Positions 26,699 through 34,316 of a stretch of 46,916 bases of DNA are shown in pieces. The notes beneath the pieces were generated by a model. The model did not search any database. It saw only the letters and a program-made list of their open reading frames with translations, and was not told the origin of the DNA. The translations under genes and the position numbers were made by a program. The stretch covers positions 1 through 46,916 of the forward strand of contig CAYXXU010000034.1 of assembly GCA_964469155.1 (NCBI GenBank), in the 5' to 3' direction. How positions within the stretch are numbered: the first letter of the stretch is position 1; each line of letters opens with the position of its first letter. Source of the stretch: CAIWKO01 sp964469155 (GTDB lineage: Bacteria > Bacteroidota > Bacteroidia > Bacteroidales > CAIWKO01).

Positions 26699-28451
26699 TA
26701 TCCTTAATATTCAGTTGCAGCACAACATTGCCGTTCCATTCGTTTTCTTCGATATGGTAACAAATGTCGAATTTGTTCCCGGTCTGAACATAGCGGTAGT
26801 GCTCTCCTAACTGGAATCCTATCGCAGGGAAAGGCCCTATGCGTTTTTCCTTATAGGTGATACAAAGTTTCAGATGATTCTTATCGTTTTTTCCTACCAA
26901 CCTGACTGTTCCTATATCCACCACACCCTTTGTCATAAAAACAGGGGCCATATTGCCCGGACCAAAGGGAGCAAACTGCTTGATGATCTTGAAAAAGTTG
27001 CTGGTGATCTGGTGCAGTTCTATCACTTCATCTATTTCAACTTCCGGAACCTGCATTTCAGTGGTAATGGTCGATTCAACTATCTCCTCAAAACGCTTGC
27101 GGAATTTCGGAAGATTTTCCAGCTTAAGCGACAAGCCGGCCGCATATTTATGTCCTCCGAAATGTTCCAGCAGATCGCTGCACGAATCGATGGCATCATA
27201 AATGTCAAAATCCTTTACCGAACGAGCCGAGCCACAAACCAGGCCGTTTACGTTCGAATTGGTCAAAACTATGGTCGGGCGGTAGAAGGTTTCCGTCAGG
27301 CGCGAAGCAACTATCCCTATAACTCCTTTATGCCATTCGGGTTGATAGACCACTGTCGACTTACTGTTTAATATTTCAGGATTCTTATAGATCATATCAA
27401 CAGCTTGCTCTGTAGTCAATGTATCCCGTGTCCTGCGTTCTGTGTTGTAAAGGTCTATCTGCGAGGCTATGGTCTTTGATTCTTCAAGGGTTTCGCATAT
27501 CAATAGTTTAACCGAATCTTTCCCGTTCTCAATACGTCCGGCCGCATTGATGCGCGGACCTATCAGGAACACCAGATCATTTATGTTCAATTGCCGGTTA
27601 AAGATAAATCCGTTCTTGTCGCAGTCCTCTTTACTTTTCCTCACCACACCCCCGCTCTGCAACACAGCTTCCAGTCCGGGCCTGGGATTCGTATTGATCA
27701 GTTTTAAACCGTAAAAGGCTAATATCCTGTTTTCACCCGTTATCAGAACAATATCGGAGGCTATGCTCACGGCTACCAGGTCCAGATATTTGAACATCTC
27801 CTGAATTCCTGCACCTTTTTTCTGGGAATAAGCCTGAACCAATTTAAAACCTATTCCGCAGCCTGAAAGTTCTTTGTAGGGATAGTGGCAATCATTGCGT
27901 TTTGGATCAAGCACGGCATAGGCATCAGGAATGTCATCACCCGGCCGGTGATGATCGCAAATAATAAAATCCACGTGCAGCGAATTGGCATAGGCTACCT
28001 TGTCTACCGATTTAATACCGCAATCCAGCGCAATAATCAGCGAGAACCCCTGTTGGGCGGCGTAATCTATGCCAACATCCGAAATTCCGTAACCCTCCAG
28101 GTAGCGGTCAGGAATATAATAATCAATATTTTTATAGAATTCATTGAAGTACGAAAAAACCAGCGCCACGGCAGAAGTACCGTCAACATCATAATCGCCG
28201 TAAACCAGTATCTTTTCGTTATTTTCTATGGCTTTCTCAAGGCGCGAAACCGCTTTGTCCATATCCTTCATCAGGAACGGATCGTGCAATTGCCCCAGTT
28301 CCGGCCTGAAAAAATTTCTGGCTTCTTCAAAGGTGGTAACATCCCGCTGATATAACAAATTAGCAATGGGAAACGAAACTTTCAGATCTTTTGCCAATTG
28401 ATTAATCAGTTCGTAATCACCCAAATGCTTTATGGTCCACCGCTTCTCCAT
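26682..28451 (-). CDS. recJ: Single-stranded-DNA-specific exonuclease RecJ
   Basis: RecJ degrades single-stranded DNA 5' to 3' in recombination and mismatch repair. The 589-residue protein has the DHH phosphoesterase motifs YGDYDVDGTSA (84-94), ALDCGIK, ICDHHRPGDDIP (around 162-173, the DHH motif) and a DHHA1 domain with GIVASRL, LVCGSARS and FGGHKYAAGLS, then the OB domain to the C-terminus. Length is normal. It converges on the GGGP synthase gene with a 17-bp overlap of coding ends. A TACATTTG -7 element lies 19 bp upstream of the start. Confidence 0.96.
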   Translation of the reverse strand: MEKRWTIKHLGDYELINQLAKDLKVSFPIANLLYQRDVTTFEEARNFFRPELGQLHDPFLMKDMDKAVSRLEKAIENNEKILVYGDYDVDGTSAVALVFSYFNEFYKNIDYYIPDRYLEGYGISDVGIDYAAQQGFSLIIALDCGIKSVDKVAYANSLHVDFIICDHHRPGDDIPDAYAVLDPKRNDCHYPYKELSGCGIGFKLVQAYSQKKGAGIQEMFKYLDLVAVSIASDIVLITGENRILAFYGLKLINTNPRPGLEAVLQSGGVVRKSKEDCDKNGFIFNRQLNINDLVFLIGPRINAAGRIENGKDSVKLLICETLEESKTIASQIDLYNTERRTRDTLTTEQAVDMIYKNPEILNSKSTVVYQPEWHKGVIGIVASRLTETFYRPTIVLTNSNVNGLVCGSARSVKDFDIYDAIDSCSDLLEHFGGHKYAAGLSLKLENLPKFRKRFEEIVESTITTEMQVPEVEIDEVIELHQITSNFFKIIKQFAPFGPGNMAPVFMTKGVVDIGTVRLVGKNDKNHLKLCITYKEKRIGPFPAIGFQLGEHYRYVQTGNKFDICYHIEENEWNGNVVLQLNIKDIKKSE

Positions 28452-28469
28452 CTAAATCTTTACTTTCTG

Positions 28470-28477
28470 CAAATGTA
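28470..28477 (-). promoter_or_regulatory. Bacteroidota -7 element for recJ
   Basis: CAAATGTA on the plus strand reads TACATTTG on the minus strand, matching TAnnTTTG. It lies 18 bp upstream of the recJ start codon. Confidence 0.55.
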
Positions 28478-28589
28478 ATCATTAAGTAGTAAAGTGTCCG
28501 TGCAGGAAATATAAATTTTTATGCTTATGGGTGAGATCTTTCTGTCTACTATATAACAAACTGCAAGTTATTATAATTCAGGTGTGTTT

Positions 28590-28803
28590 TTTAGGAGTTC
28601 ACGCAGATTCCACAGAAAATCGCAGATGAAAAAATGCACGGAGAATATCTGCGTAAATCAGCAGAAAACAAAAAAAAAGGAAACCACAATGCTCACAAGG
28701 AAAAGAACACAATGTTCACAAAGAAATCATTATGCCCTTTGTGAAAAACCTTTGTGCGCTTTGTGGTTAATTTGATCTGCGTAAATCAGCGAGATCAGCG
28801 GGA
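28590..28803. repeat. Composite degenerate spacer repeat (CACAAAG and ATCTGCGTAAATCAGC words)
   Basis: The 435-bp gap between recJ and the SDR gene holds a composite repeat. The 16-bp word ATCTGCGTAAATCAGC occurs twice, at 28647-28662 and 28775-28790. Between the copies lies an imperfect inverted pair bounded by AACCACAA (28682-28689) and TTGTGGTT (28761-28768), filled with CACAAAG/CTTTGTG words. I recall similar text from spacers of other Bacteroidota genomes. A 63-codon open frame at 28584-28775 is made of these repeats and is not considered a gene. 28804-28886 shows nothing recognisable. Confidence 0.65.
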
Positions 28804-28886
28804 AAACAGGGCTGTCAGTCCTGCTTATCTGTTTTGAGGTTCGGTTCTTAAACTGCGAGGACTTGGTGGCATCTGTCCTTTTCTCA

Positions 28887-29672
28887 TCATATCGTTTTCA
28901 GCAATCCTCCGTCTATGGGGATACTGCTTCCCGTAATATACGATGCCTGCTCCGAAGCCAGGAATGCCACCAGGTAACCGTATTCTTCCGGTTTCCCGAA
29001 TCGCTTCATGGGCACCTGCCCCTCCATCTGCAACCTCAGTGCTTCCTGCCCCATCTTTTTTGTTTCAGCCTGAAACTCTATCAGCGACTGTATCCTTTCC
29101 GTATCAAAATAACCCGTCAGAATAGTATTCACCGTAATATGGTCCTTCGCCACCTCGCTGGCCAGGGTTTTGGCCCAACTGATCACCGAAGTTCGAATGG
29201 TGTTCGAAAGGGCTATGTGTTGCAGGGGCTCTTTCACCGAAATCGACGAAACATTTATAATCCTGCCGTATCCATTGCGTTGCATCCAGGGCAGGGCCTC
29301 CAGCGTAGTATGGCAAACCGTCTGAAAAAGCAGCTCAAACGCCGCCTGGTAATCCTCCGGTTTTTTTTCCAGCACGCTTCCCGCCAGCGGACCGTTAGTA
29401 TTATTCACCAGGATATCAATGGGGTTGGCCTGCAAAAAAGCCGAAACCCTGGCTTTGAAATCTTCTGTCTCCGAAAAGTCAGCCACCAGGTAGCCATGCT
29501 TTTGTCCCGAATCGCAACGCAGTGCTGCCAAAACCCTCCTCAGCTTTTCTTCATTGCGTGCCATCAGCGTAACGCTGGCTCCGCTCGCTGCCAGTTGCAG
29601 GGCAATAGCCTTGCCTATTCCCTGCGTGCTTCCGCCTACCAGGGCTTTTCGGTGGTTCAGTTTTATTTCCAT
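28887..29672 (-). CDS. Short-chain dehydrogenase/reductase family protein, non-canonical active site
   Basis: The 261-residue protein is a Rossmann-fold SDR: cofactor motif GGSTQGIGKA (13-22, a TGxxxGxG variant), Arg39 at the beta2 end (possible NADP preference), NNTNG (90-94, for NNAG) and the C-terminal GSSIPIDGG. Ser143 is kept in VSSIS, but the catalytic YxxxK is replaced: Ser156 and Arg160 stand in SNTIR. Such SNxxR members form a recognisable SDR branch, so this looks like divergence rather than decay. Substrate is unknown. It is isolated between repeat-bearing spacers. Confidence 0.85.
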   Translation of the reverse strand: MEIKLNHRKALVGGSTQGIGKAIALQLAASGASVTLMARNEEKLRRVLAALRCDSGQKHGYLVADFSETEDFKARVSAFLQANPIDILVNNTNGPLAGSVLEKKPEDYQAAFELLFQTVCHTTLEALPWMQRNGYGRIINVSSISVKEPLQHIALSNTIRTSVISWAKTLASEVAKDHITVNTILTGYFDTERIQSLIEFQAETKKMGQEALRLQMEGQVPMKRFGKPEEYGYLVAFLASEQASYITGSSIPIDGGLLKTI

Positions 29673-29709
29673 AAGCTTAAATCCTTCGTTGCTTCATTAT
29701 TCATTATTT

Positions 29710-29748
29710 TTTGCCACTAAAACACAAAGTCACAAAGAAACACAAAGT
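29710..29748. repeat. Degenerate CACAAAG-type spacer repeat, copy 4
   Basis: TTGCCACTAAAACACAAAG followed by TCACAAAGAAACACAAAG closely matches the copy at 5062-5100. It occupies the 115-bp gap upstream of the SDR gene. A CATTATT direct repeat (about 29694-29708) adjoins it. Confidence 0.6.
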
Positions 29749-29787
29749 AATCCCACCCTTTCTTCCAACTTCGGTCTCCCGTCTTCC

Positions 29788-30210
29788 TCAGCATTTCAGT
29801 CCGGTGCCCAGCATAGTTGTGAATAAGGTTTTGCGAAAAATAGCCGGGAATGTGATAGTATAAAAGTATTGCATAAAAGCATCTTCCAACTTCTTGTCAA
29901 AATTTTGTCCGCATTTATCGCTTCTCAGCATGCGGTGGCGGGTAAGTTTGCCGCTGCTATCTATCATCATTTCCACGTGCATCAGAATATCTTCACAGTG
30001 GGCGCAACTCATATGGAGTTTGAATTTTTGCAATATCGCGCCATACTCCTGGTCCATCCAGGCCGAATCTATCTTATGCCATTCCTGCCAAACCCCTTCG
30101 GTATCTATTGATATCCTGTTTGCCGAATCGCCCGGGCTGGTACCCGTTTGTTGCTGGGCAAATAAGCCAAAGGGGAGAAGGAAGAACCATAAAAGGAAGA
30201 GGTATTTCAT
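29788..30210 (-). CDS. Small exported protein with CxxC motif, TonB-C-like tail (uncertain)
   Basis: The 140-residue protein has a signal peptide (MKYLFLLWFFLLPFGLFAQ). The mature part contains CAHC (about residues 69-72), a further Cys in RSDKCGQNFD and a Cys as the last residue. The second half (VEMMIDSSGKLTRHRML, then LEDAFMQYFYTITFPAIF) has the strand-turn-helix pattern of TonB C-terminal-like domains, but the match is weak. I do not recognise the family. Four mature cysteines suggest disulfides or metal/haem-like binding in the periplasm. Its neighbours give no functional clue. Confidence 0.65.
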   Translation of the reverse strand: MKYLFLLWFFLLPFGLFAQQQTGTSPGDSANRISIDTEGVWQEWHKIDSAWMDQEYGAILQKFKLHMSCAHCEDILMHVEMMIDSSGKLTRHRMLRSDKCGQNFDKKLEDAFMQYFYTITFPAIFRKTLFTTMLGTGLKC

Positions 30211-30347
30211 TTGACTTTGGATTTGAAAGTAAAGGTAAGAAAATTTATGGATTCCGGATGTTGGCTGTCTTTCTCCTCACTTCCGTCTTCCTTCTTCCCT
30301 GATCTCTAAACTTTCATCTCAACCCCTCATATCTCGTTCGCAATGCT

Positions 30348-30355
30348 TATTTTTG
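30348..30355 (+). promoter_or_regulatory. Bacteroidota -7 element for pheT
   Basis: TATTTTTG matches TAnnTTTG and ends 15 bp before the pheT start codon. It probably drives pheT and the three closely spaced genes that follow. Confidence 0.55.
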
Positions 30356-30370
30356 TAAAAAATTTCATCA

Positions 30371-32830
30371 ATGAAGATCTCTTACAACTGGCTGAAACAA
30401 TATACTTCCATCCATCTTCCCCCCGAAGAAATCTCTGCTATACTCACCGCCTGCGGTCTCGAAGTCGAGGGCATGGAACATACCGGCATCGACAAAAGCC
30501 GCCTCCAGGGGGTGGTGGTGGGAGTTGTCGCCGAAAAAACCAAACATCCCAATGCCGACAAACTCAGCCTCACCAAAGTAGATATTGGCAGCGGCCAACT
30601 GCTGTCGGTGGTATGCGGCGCCTCCAATGTGGCTGAAGGTCAAAAGGTGCTCGTCGCCACCATGGGCACACTTGTGGTCACCCCAAAGGGTGAATTTGTG
30701 ATACAGCGATCCACCATTCGCGGCGAAGTTTCCGAAGGCATGATATGTGCCGAAGACGAACTCGGCCTGGGCGATTCTCATGCAGGCATCATGGTGCTCG
30801 ATGCCGATGCCCCCATAGGTTTACCCGCCGCCGAATATCTGAATGCCGAAGAAGATACCGTTTTTGAAATAGGGCTTACTCCCAACCGTTCCGATGCCAC
30901 CTCACACATGGGTGTGGCCCGCGACCTCATCGCCTGCATCAATGCCAGGAACAATACTGACCTTCGTTTAAAAACTCCCGATGTCAGTGCATTCAAAGTT
31001 GCCGGTCATACCCTGCCCATAGAGGTGATCGTTGAAGATACTGCAGCCTGTCCGCGGTATACCGGCCTTACCATGACGGGCATACGCGTCGCTGATTCGC
31101 CCGCCTGGCTGCAAACCCGCCTGAAAAGCATCGGCATACGCCCCATCAACAATATTGTCGACATCACCAACTACGTGCTTTTCGAAACCGGGCAACCCCT
31201 GCATGCTTTCGATGCCAATAAGGTGGCAGGCAACCAGGTGATCATCAAAAAATATCCCGGTAAAACGAAATTTGTGACCCTCGACGGAATGGAACGCGAG
31301 CTCAGCGCCAACGACCTGATGATATGCAACGCTTCGGAGCCTATGTGCATAGCCGGTGTGTTTGGCGGCGAAAAGTCGGGCATCACCGCTGAGACGGAGA
31401 ACATTTTCCTGGAAAGCGCTTATTTCGATCCTGCCTCGGTGCGCCGCACTTCGAAGCTGCATGGGCTGAAGACCGATGCTTCTTTCCGTTTCGAACGCGG
31501 AGCCGATCCCGACTGTACGGTTTATGCCATCAAACGCGCCGCCCTGCTGATAGAAGAAATTGCCGGGGGCCGCGTGGCCATGGATATCAGCGATGTGTAT
31601 CCCGTTAAGATACCCCACCGCAAGGTTGAGTTCTCATTATCGTACATGGATAAGGTGATAGGCAAGCATATTGAAAAGGACATGGTAAAAAACATTCTGC
31701 AGTCGCTGGGCATCATCATCACCACTGAAACCGCCGATCTGCTGTGGCTCGAAGTACCTCCGTTCAAGACCGATGTCACCCGCCCCATTGATGTGGTGGA
31801 AGAGGTGCTGCGCATTTATGGTTACAACAATATCGAATTCGGCGACGGCATGCGTTCGTCGCTCAGCTTTTTCCCCAAACCCGATCCGGAGAAAGTGCAG
31901 AATGTGATATCGGATTATCTTACCTCACTGGGGTTTTACGAAATACTCACCAATTCGCTGACCAAAGAGGCTTATTATGAGAAGAACAGCCGCCTGTTCG
32001 ATCCGGCGCGACTGGTCCGTATACTCAATCCGCTGAGCAAGGAACTGAACGTGATGCGCCAGACGCTGCTGTTCACCGGACTGGAATCGGTGGCGTATAA
32101 CAAGAACCATAAATCGCCCAATACGCTGTTCTACGAATTCGGCAGGATATATTTCTGTGATGCGGCCGCTCCGGGCGAGCCTCTGGGCAAATATACGGAG
32201 TTCAAACGCCTCGCCCTTTTCCTGAGCGGCAACATTCAGGATGCCAACTGGCACGCCAAAGAACAGAAGGCCGACCTGTATTACCTGAATGCCATGGTCG
32301 ATAATATCATCCGCAGGGCAGGGGTGGAGCCGGGCCGCATCAGAGTTTCGGACGATCAGACTCCTTTGCTGTTCCGTGAGCAACTCAATTATACCATTGA
32401 CGGAAAACTGTTGTGCGAAATGGGCGAACTGCAACCCGATCTGCTGAAGCAAAACGATATCAAGGATACGGTTTTCTTTGCCTCAGTGCATTGGGATACC
32501 CTGCTGGAATCAATAGATACGAAAGGCATACGCTACAGCGAAGTATGCCGTTTCCCGGAAGTTACCCGCGACCTGGCCCTGCTGATCGACAAAAAGGTTG
32601 ACTTCGCGCAGATTGAGGCCATAGCTTTTGCCACCGAACCCGCGCTCATCCGTAAGGTTAGCCTGTTCGATATCTATGAAGGGCAGAACATTGATGCGGA
32701 TAAGAAATCGTATGCCGTGAATTTTATCCTTCAGGACGAGGAAAAAACCCTTACCGACGAGCAGATTGATGCCTGCATGAACAAACTGATAGCCGCTTAT
32801 ACCCAACAACTTAATGCTCAACTAAGATAA
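30371..32830 (+). CDS. pheT: Phenylalanine--tRNA ligase beta subunit
   Basis: PheT pairs with PheS (not in this window) to charge tRNA-Phe. The 819-residue protein has the usual order: N-terminal MKISYNWLKQY, tRNA-binding OB domain (about 40-150; HPNADKLSLTKVDIG), B3/B4 editing domain (about 210-400; IRPINNIVDITNYV, LHAFDANK), B5 domain, the catalytic-like core (ILNPLSKELNVMR) and a C-terminal FDX-ACB anticodon-binding domain (from about 725; RFPEVTRDLALLID). G+C is near 50% (30/60 at 31141-31200), higher than in the T9SS block. The next gene starts 4 bp downstream. Confidence 0.97.
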   Translation: MKISYNWLKQYTSIHLPPEEISAILTACGLEVEGMEHTGIDKSRLQGVVVGVVAEKTKHPNADKLSLTKVDIGSGQLLSVVCGASNVAEGQKVLVATMGTLVVTPKGEFVIQRSTIRGEVSEGMICAEDELGLGDSHAGIMVLDADAPIGLPAAEYLNAEEDTVFEIGLTPNRSDATSHMGVARDLIACINARNNTDLRLKTPDVSAFKVAGHTLPIEVIVEDTAACPRYTGLTMTGIRVADSPAWLQTRLKSIGIRPINNIVDITNYVLFETGQPLHAFDANKVAGNQVIIKKYPGKTKFVTLDGMERELSANDLMICNASEPMCIAGVFGGEKSGITAETENIFLESAYFDPASVRRTSKLHGLKTDASFRFERGADPDCTVYAIKRAALLIEEIAGGRVAMDISDVYPVKIPHRKVEFSLSYMDKVIGKHIEKDMVKNILQSLGIIITTETADLLWLEVPPFKTDVTRPIDVVEEVLRIYGYNNIEFGDGMRSSLSFFPKPDPEKVQNVISDYLTSLGFYEILTNSLTKEAYYEKNSRLFDPARLVRILNPLSKELNVMRQTLLFTGLESVAYNKNHKSPNTLFYEFGRIYFCDAAAPGEPLGKYTEFKRLALFLSGNIQDANWHAKEQKADLYYLNAMVDNIIRRAGVEPGRIRVSDDQTPLLFREQLNYTIDGKLLCEMGELQPDLLKQNDIKDTVFFASVHWDTLLESIDTKGIRYSEVCRFPEVTRDLALLIDKKVDFAQIEAIAFATEPALIRKVSLFDIYEGQNIDADKKSYAVNFILQDEEKTLTDEQIDACMNKLIAAYTQQLNAQLR

Positions 32831-32834
32831 AGAC

Positions 32835-33602
32835 ATGTCATTATTCGATTCTATCATTTTCGGCCCTCTGAAAAGCCGCCGCCTGGGAACTTCGCTGGGC
32901 ATAAACCTGTTGCCGGCGCACATTAAATTCTGCACCCTCAATTGTATTTACTGCGAATGCGGCTGGACCGAGGCTTCCGATGTTGCGAAGGCGGAATTCT
33001 ATACTGCCGCCGTCATTGATGAGTCACTGCAAAAACGCCTGCTTTTTCTGCAGGAGAATCATGTGAAACTCGATTCGATAACCTTTGCCGGCAACGGCGA
33101 ACCTACTACCCATCCGGAATTTGCGGAGATCATCGACAACACCATTCGTCTTCGGGATCAATATGCCCCCGGGGCGTTGATCAGCGTGTTGTCGAATTCG
33201 ACCATGGCTGGCGACGAGGCCGTGCGTGCCGCCCTGATGAAGGTGAACAACATTATGAAACTGGATGCCGGTTCGGAAGTGGTGTTTCGCGCCATCAACA
33301 ATCCGAAAAAACACATCTCGCTCGGCGAGATAGTGGAAAACCTGAAGAAGTTCGACGGGCAACTGACCCTGCAAAGCATGTTTGTGAAGGGCGAGGCAGG
33401 CAACAAAACCATCAACAACACCGAACCCGCCGAGGTGGAACAGTGGCTCAGCCACCTTCAGGCCATCCGCCCCCGCGAAGTGATGATCTATTCGCTGGAT
33501 CGCAGGCCCCCTATGGCAAAGCTCGAAAAGATACCGGAGCAGGAATTGAAGCTCATAGCCGAAAAAGTGAGCCAACTGAACCTAAAAGTCAGCGTGTATT
33601 AA
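32835..33602 (+). CDS. Radical SAM protein, COG0731-like
   Basis: The 255-residue protein has the radical SAM cluster motif Cys33-x3-Cys37-x2-Cys40 (FCTLNCIYC), preceded by FGPLKSRRLGTSLGIN and followed by TFAGNGEPTTHPEF (GGE-type motif) and VLSNSTMAG. This pattern fits the COG0731-type Fe-S oxidoreductases, which include relatives of wybutosine enzymes, but bacterial members have no settled function. A further Cys42 follows the motif. It follows pheT by 4 bp, and its stop codon abuts the next start. The pheT linkage hints at tRNA-related work, but that is inference. Confidence 0.88.
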   Translation: MSLFDSIIFGPLKSRRLGTSLGINLLPAHIKFCTLNCIYCECGWTEASDVAKAEFYTAAVIDESLQKRLLFLQENHVKLDSITFAGNGEPTTHPEFAEIIDNTIRLRDQYAPGALISVLSNSTMAGDEAVRAALMKVNNIMKLDAGSEVVFRAINNPKKHISLGEIVENLKKFDGQLTLQSMFVKGEAGNKTINNTEPAEVEQWLSHLQAIRPREVMIYSLDRRPPMAKLEKIPEQELKLIAEKVSQLNLKVSVY

Positions 33603-33836
33603 ATGTGGAAGCATAGCAACGGGTACGCCATCAGTACCTACGAATTTTCTGATTTTTTCAGGGCGGTGGTCTTTATCGAAAAGATTTCGTTGCTGTGCGA
33701 TAAGTTGCAGCATCAGCCGCTATGGCAAAAGTCGGTGCACAAGGTGAGGGTGGAGATAGCCGTCGACAAGGCCTCCCGCGACCTGAGCGCGCCTGAGCTT
33801 CAGTTGCAAATTGATGAGATCTACAAAAGTATCTGA
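33603..33836 (+). CDS. Short pterin-4a-carbinolamine dehydratase (PCD/DCoH)-like protein
   Basis: The 77-residue product resembles the PCD fold: FSDFFRAVVFIEKISLLCDK (helix), then HQPLWQKSVHKVRVEIAV (strands) and LSAPELQLQIDEI (final helix). The catalytic HHP motif is HQP (His37-Gln38-Pro39), so one conserved His is lost, and the protein lacks roughly 20 N-terminal residues of the usual family length. It may be a non-catalytic or divergent member. The ATG follows directly on the stop of the radical SAM gene, implying tight coupling, and the next gene begins 3 bp after its stop. Confidence 0.65.
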   Translation: MWKHSNGYAISTYEFSDFFRAVVFIEKISLLCDKLQHQPLWQKSVHKVRVEIAVDKASRDLSAPELQLQIDEIYKSI

Positions 33837-33839
33837 ATT

Positions 33840-34250
33840 ATGGTAGGCTACGAACCCAAGATATTACTGGCATTTGCCGAAGCTGTGGACGGCGATAAAA
33901 AGATTTTCCGCTGGCTGAGCGAGAATGGCTATGTGGAACTTGCAGCCCTGTCGAATTGCATCAATTCGGATACCCAGGCTTTTTTCTGGCTGATGAAGAA
34001 CGGCTATCCCGAACTTGCCATTCTGAGCAATGCTATGGATGGCTACGACGATGCGTATAAATGGCTGGTGAAGCAAAATATGACGTTTTACGTGGTGTTT
34101 GCCGATGCCTGCCGCAACAAACCCAAGGCCATTGCCTGGCTGAAGGAGCATCAGTTTGATGTGTTCCTGATCGTGGCCGAAAAGATATACCAGGTGCTGG
34201 AAAAACAAAGACGCGATTTCCACGACCCGCATAAGGTGAGGTTTAGCTGA
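33840..34250 (+). CDS. Protein of four exact 25-residue repeats, unknown function
   Basis: I do not recognise this 136-residue protein. It is built of four uninterrupted 25-residue units (7-31, 32-56, 57-81, 82-106) plus a partial fifth. Trp-Leu occurs at the same place in each unit (Trp25, Trp50, Trp75, Trp100), small residues recur at unit position 9 (Ala15, Cys40, Ala65, Ala90), and units 1-2 end in NGY. Each unit looks like a helix-turn-helix hairpin, suggesting a small alpha-solenoid scaffold. A basic tail (EKQRRDFHDPHKVRFS) follows. No signal peptide. It is the last gene of the pheT run, 3 bp after the PCD-like gene, and just upstream of the 21-bp DNA repeat array. Confidence 0.85.
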   Translation: MVGYEPKILLAFAEAVDGDKKIFRWLSENGYVELAALSNCINSDTQAFFWLMKNGYPELAILSNAMDGYDDAYKWLVKQNMTFYVVFADACRNKPKAIAWLKEHQFDVFLIVAEKIYQVLEKQRRDFHDPHKVRFS

Positions 34251-34316
34251 GGAAGTTGATAGGCCAAAGTATACCCTTGAAGCAAGGAATCACCTAGAAT
34301 TAATAGAATATTAACC

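Noticed and set aside
28584..28775. 63-codon plus-strand open frame
   Set aside because: Composed of the CACAAAG/ATCTGCG spacer repeats found elsewhere in non-coding DNA.
28863..29720. 285-codon plus-strand open frame opposite the SDR gene
   Set aside because: Antisense shadow of an intact SDR with clear motifs; the translation has no recognisable domain.
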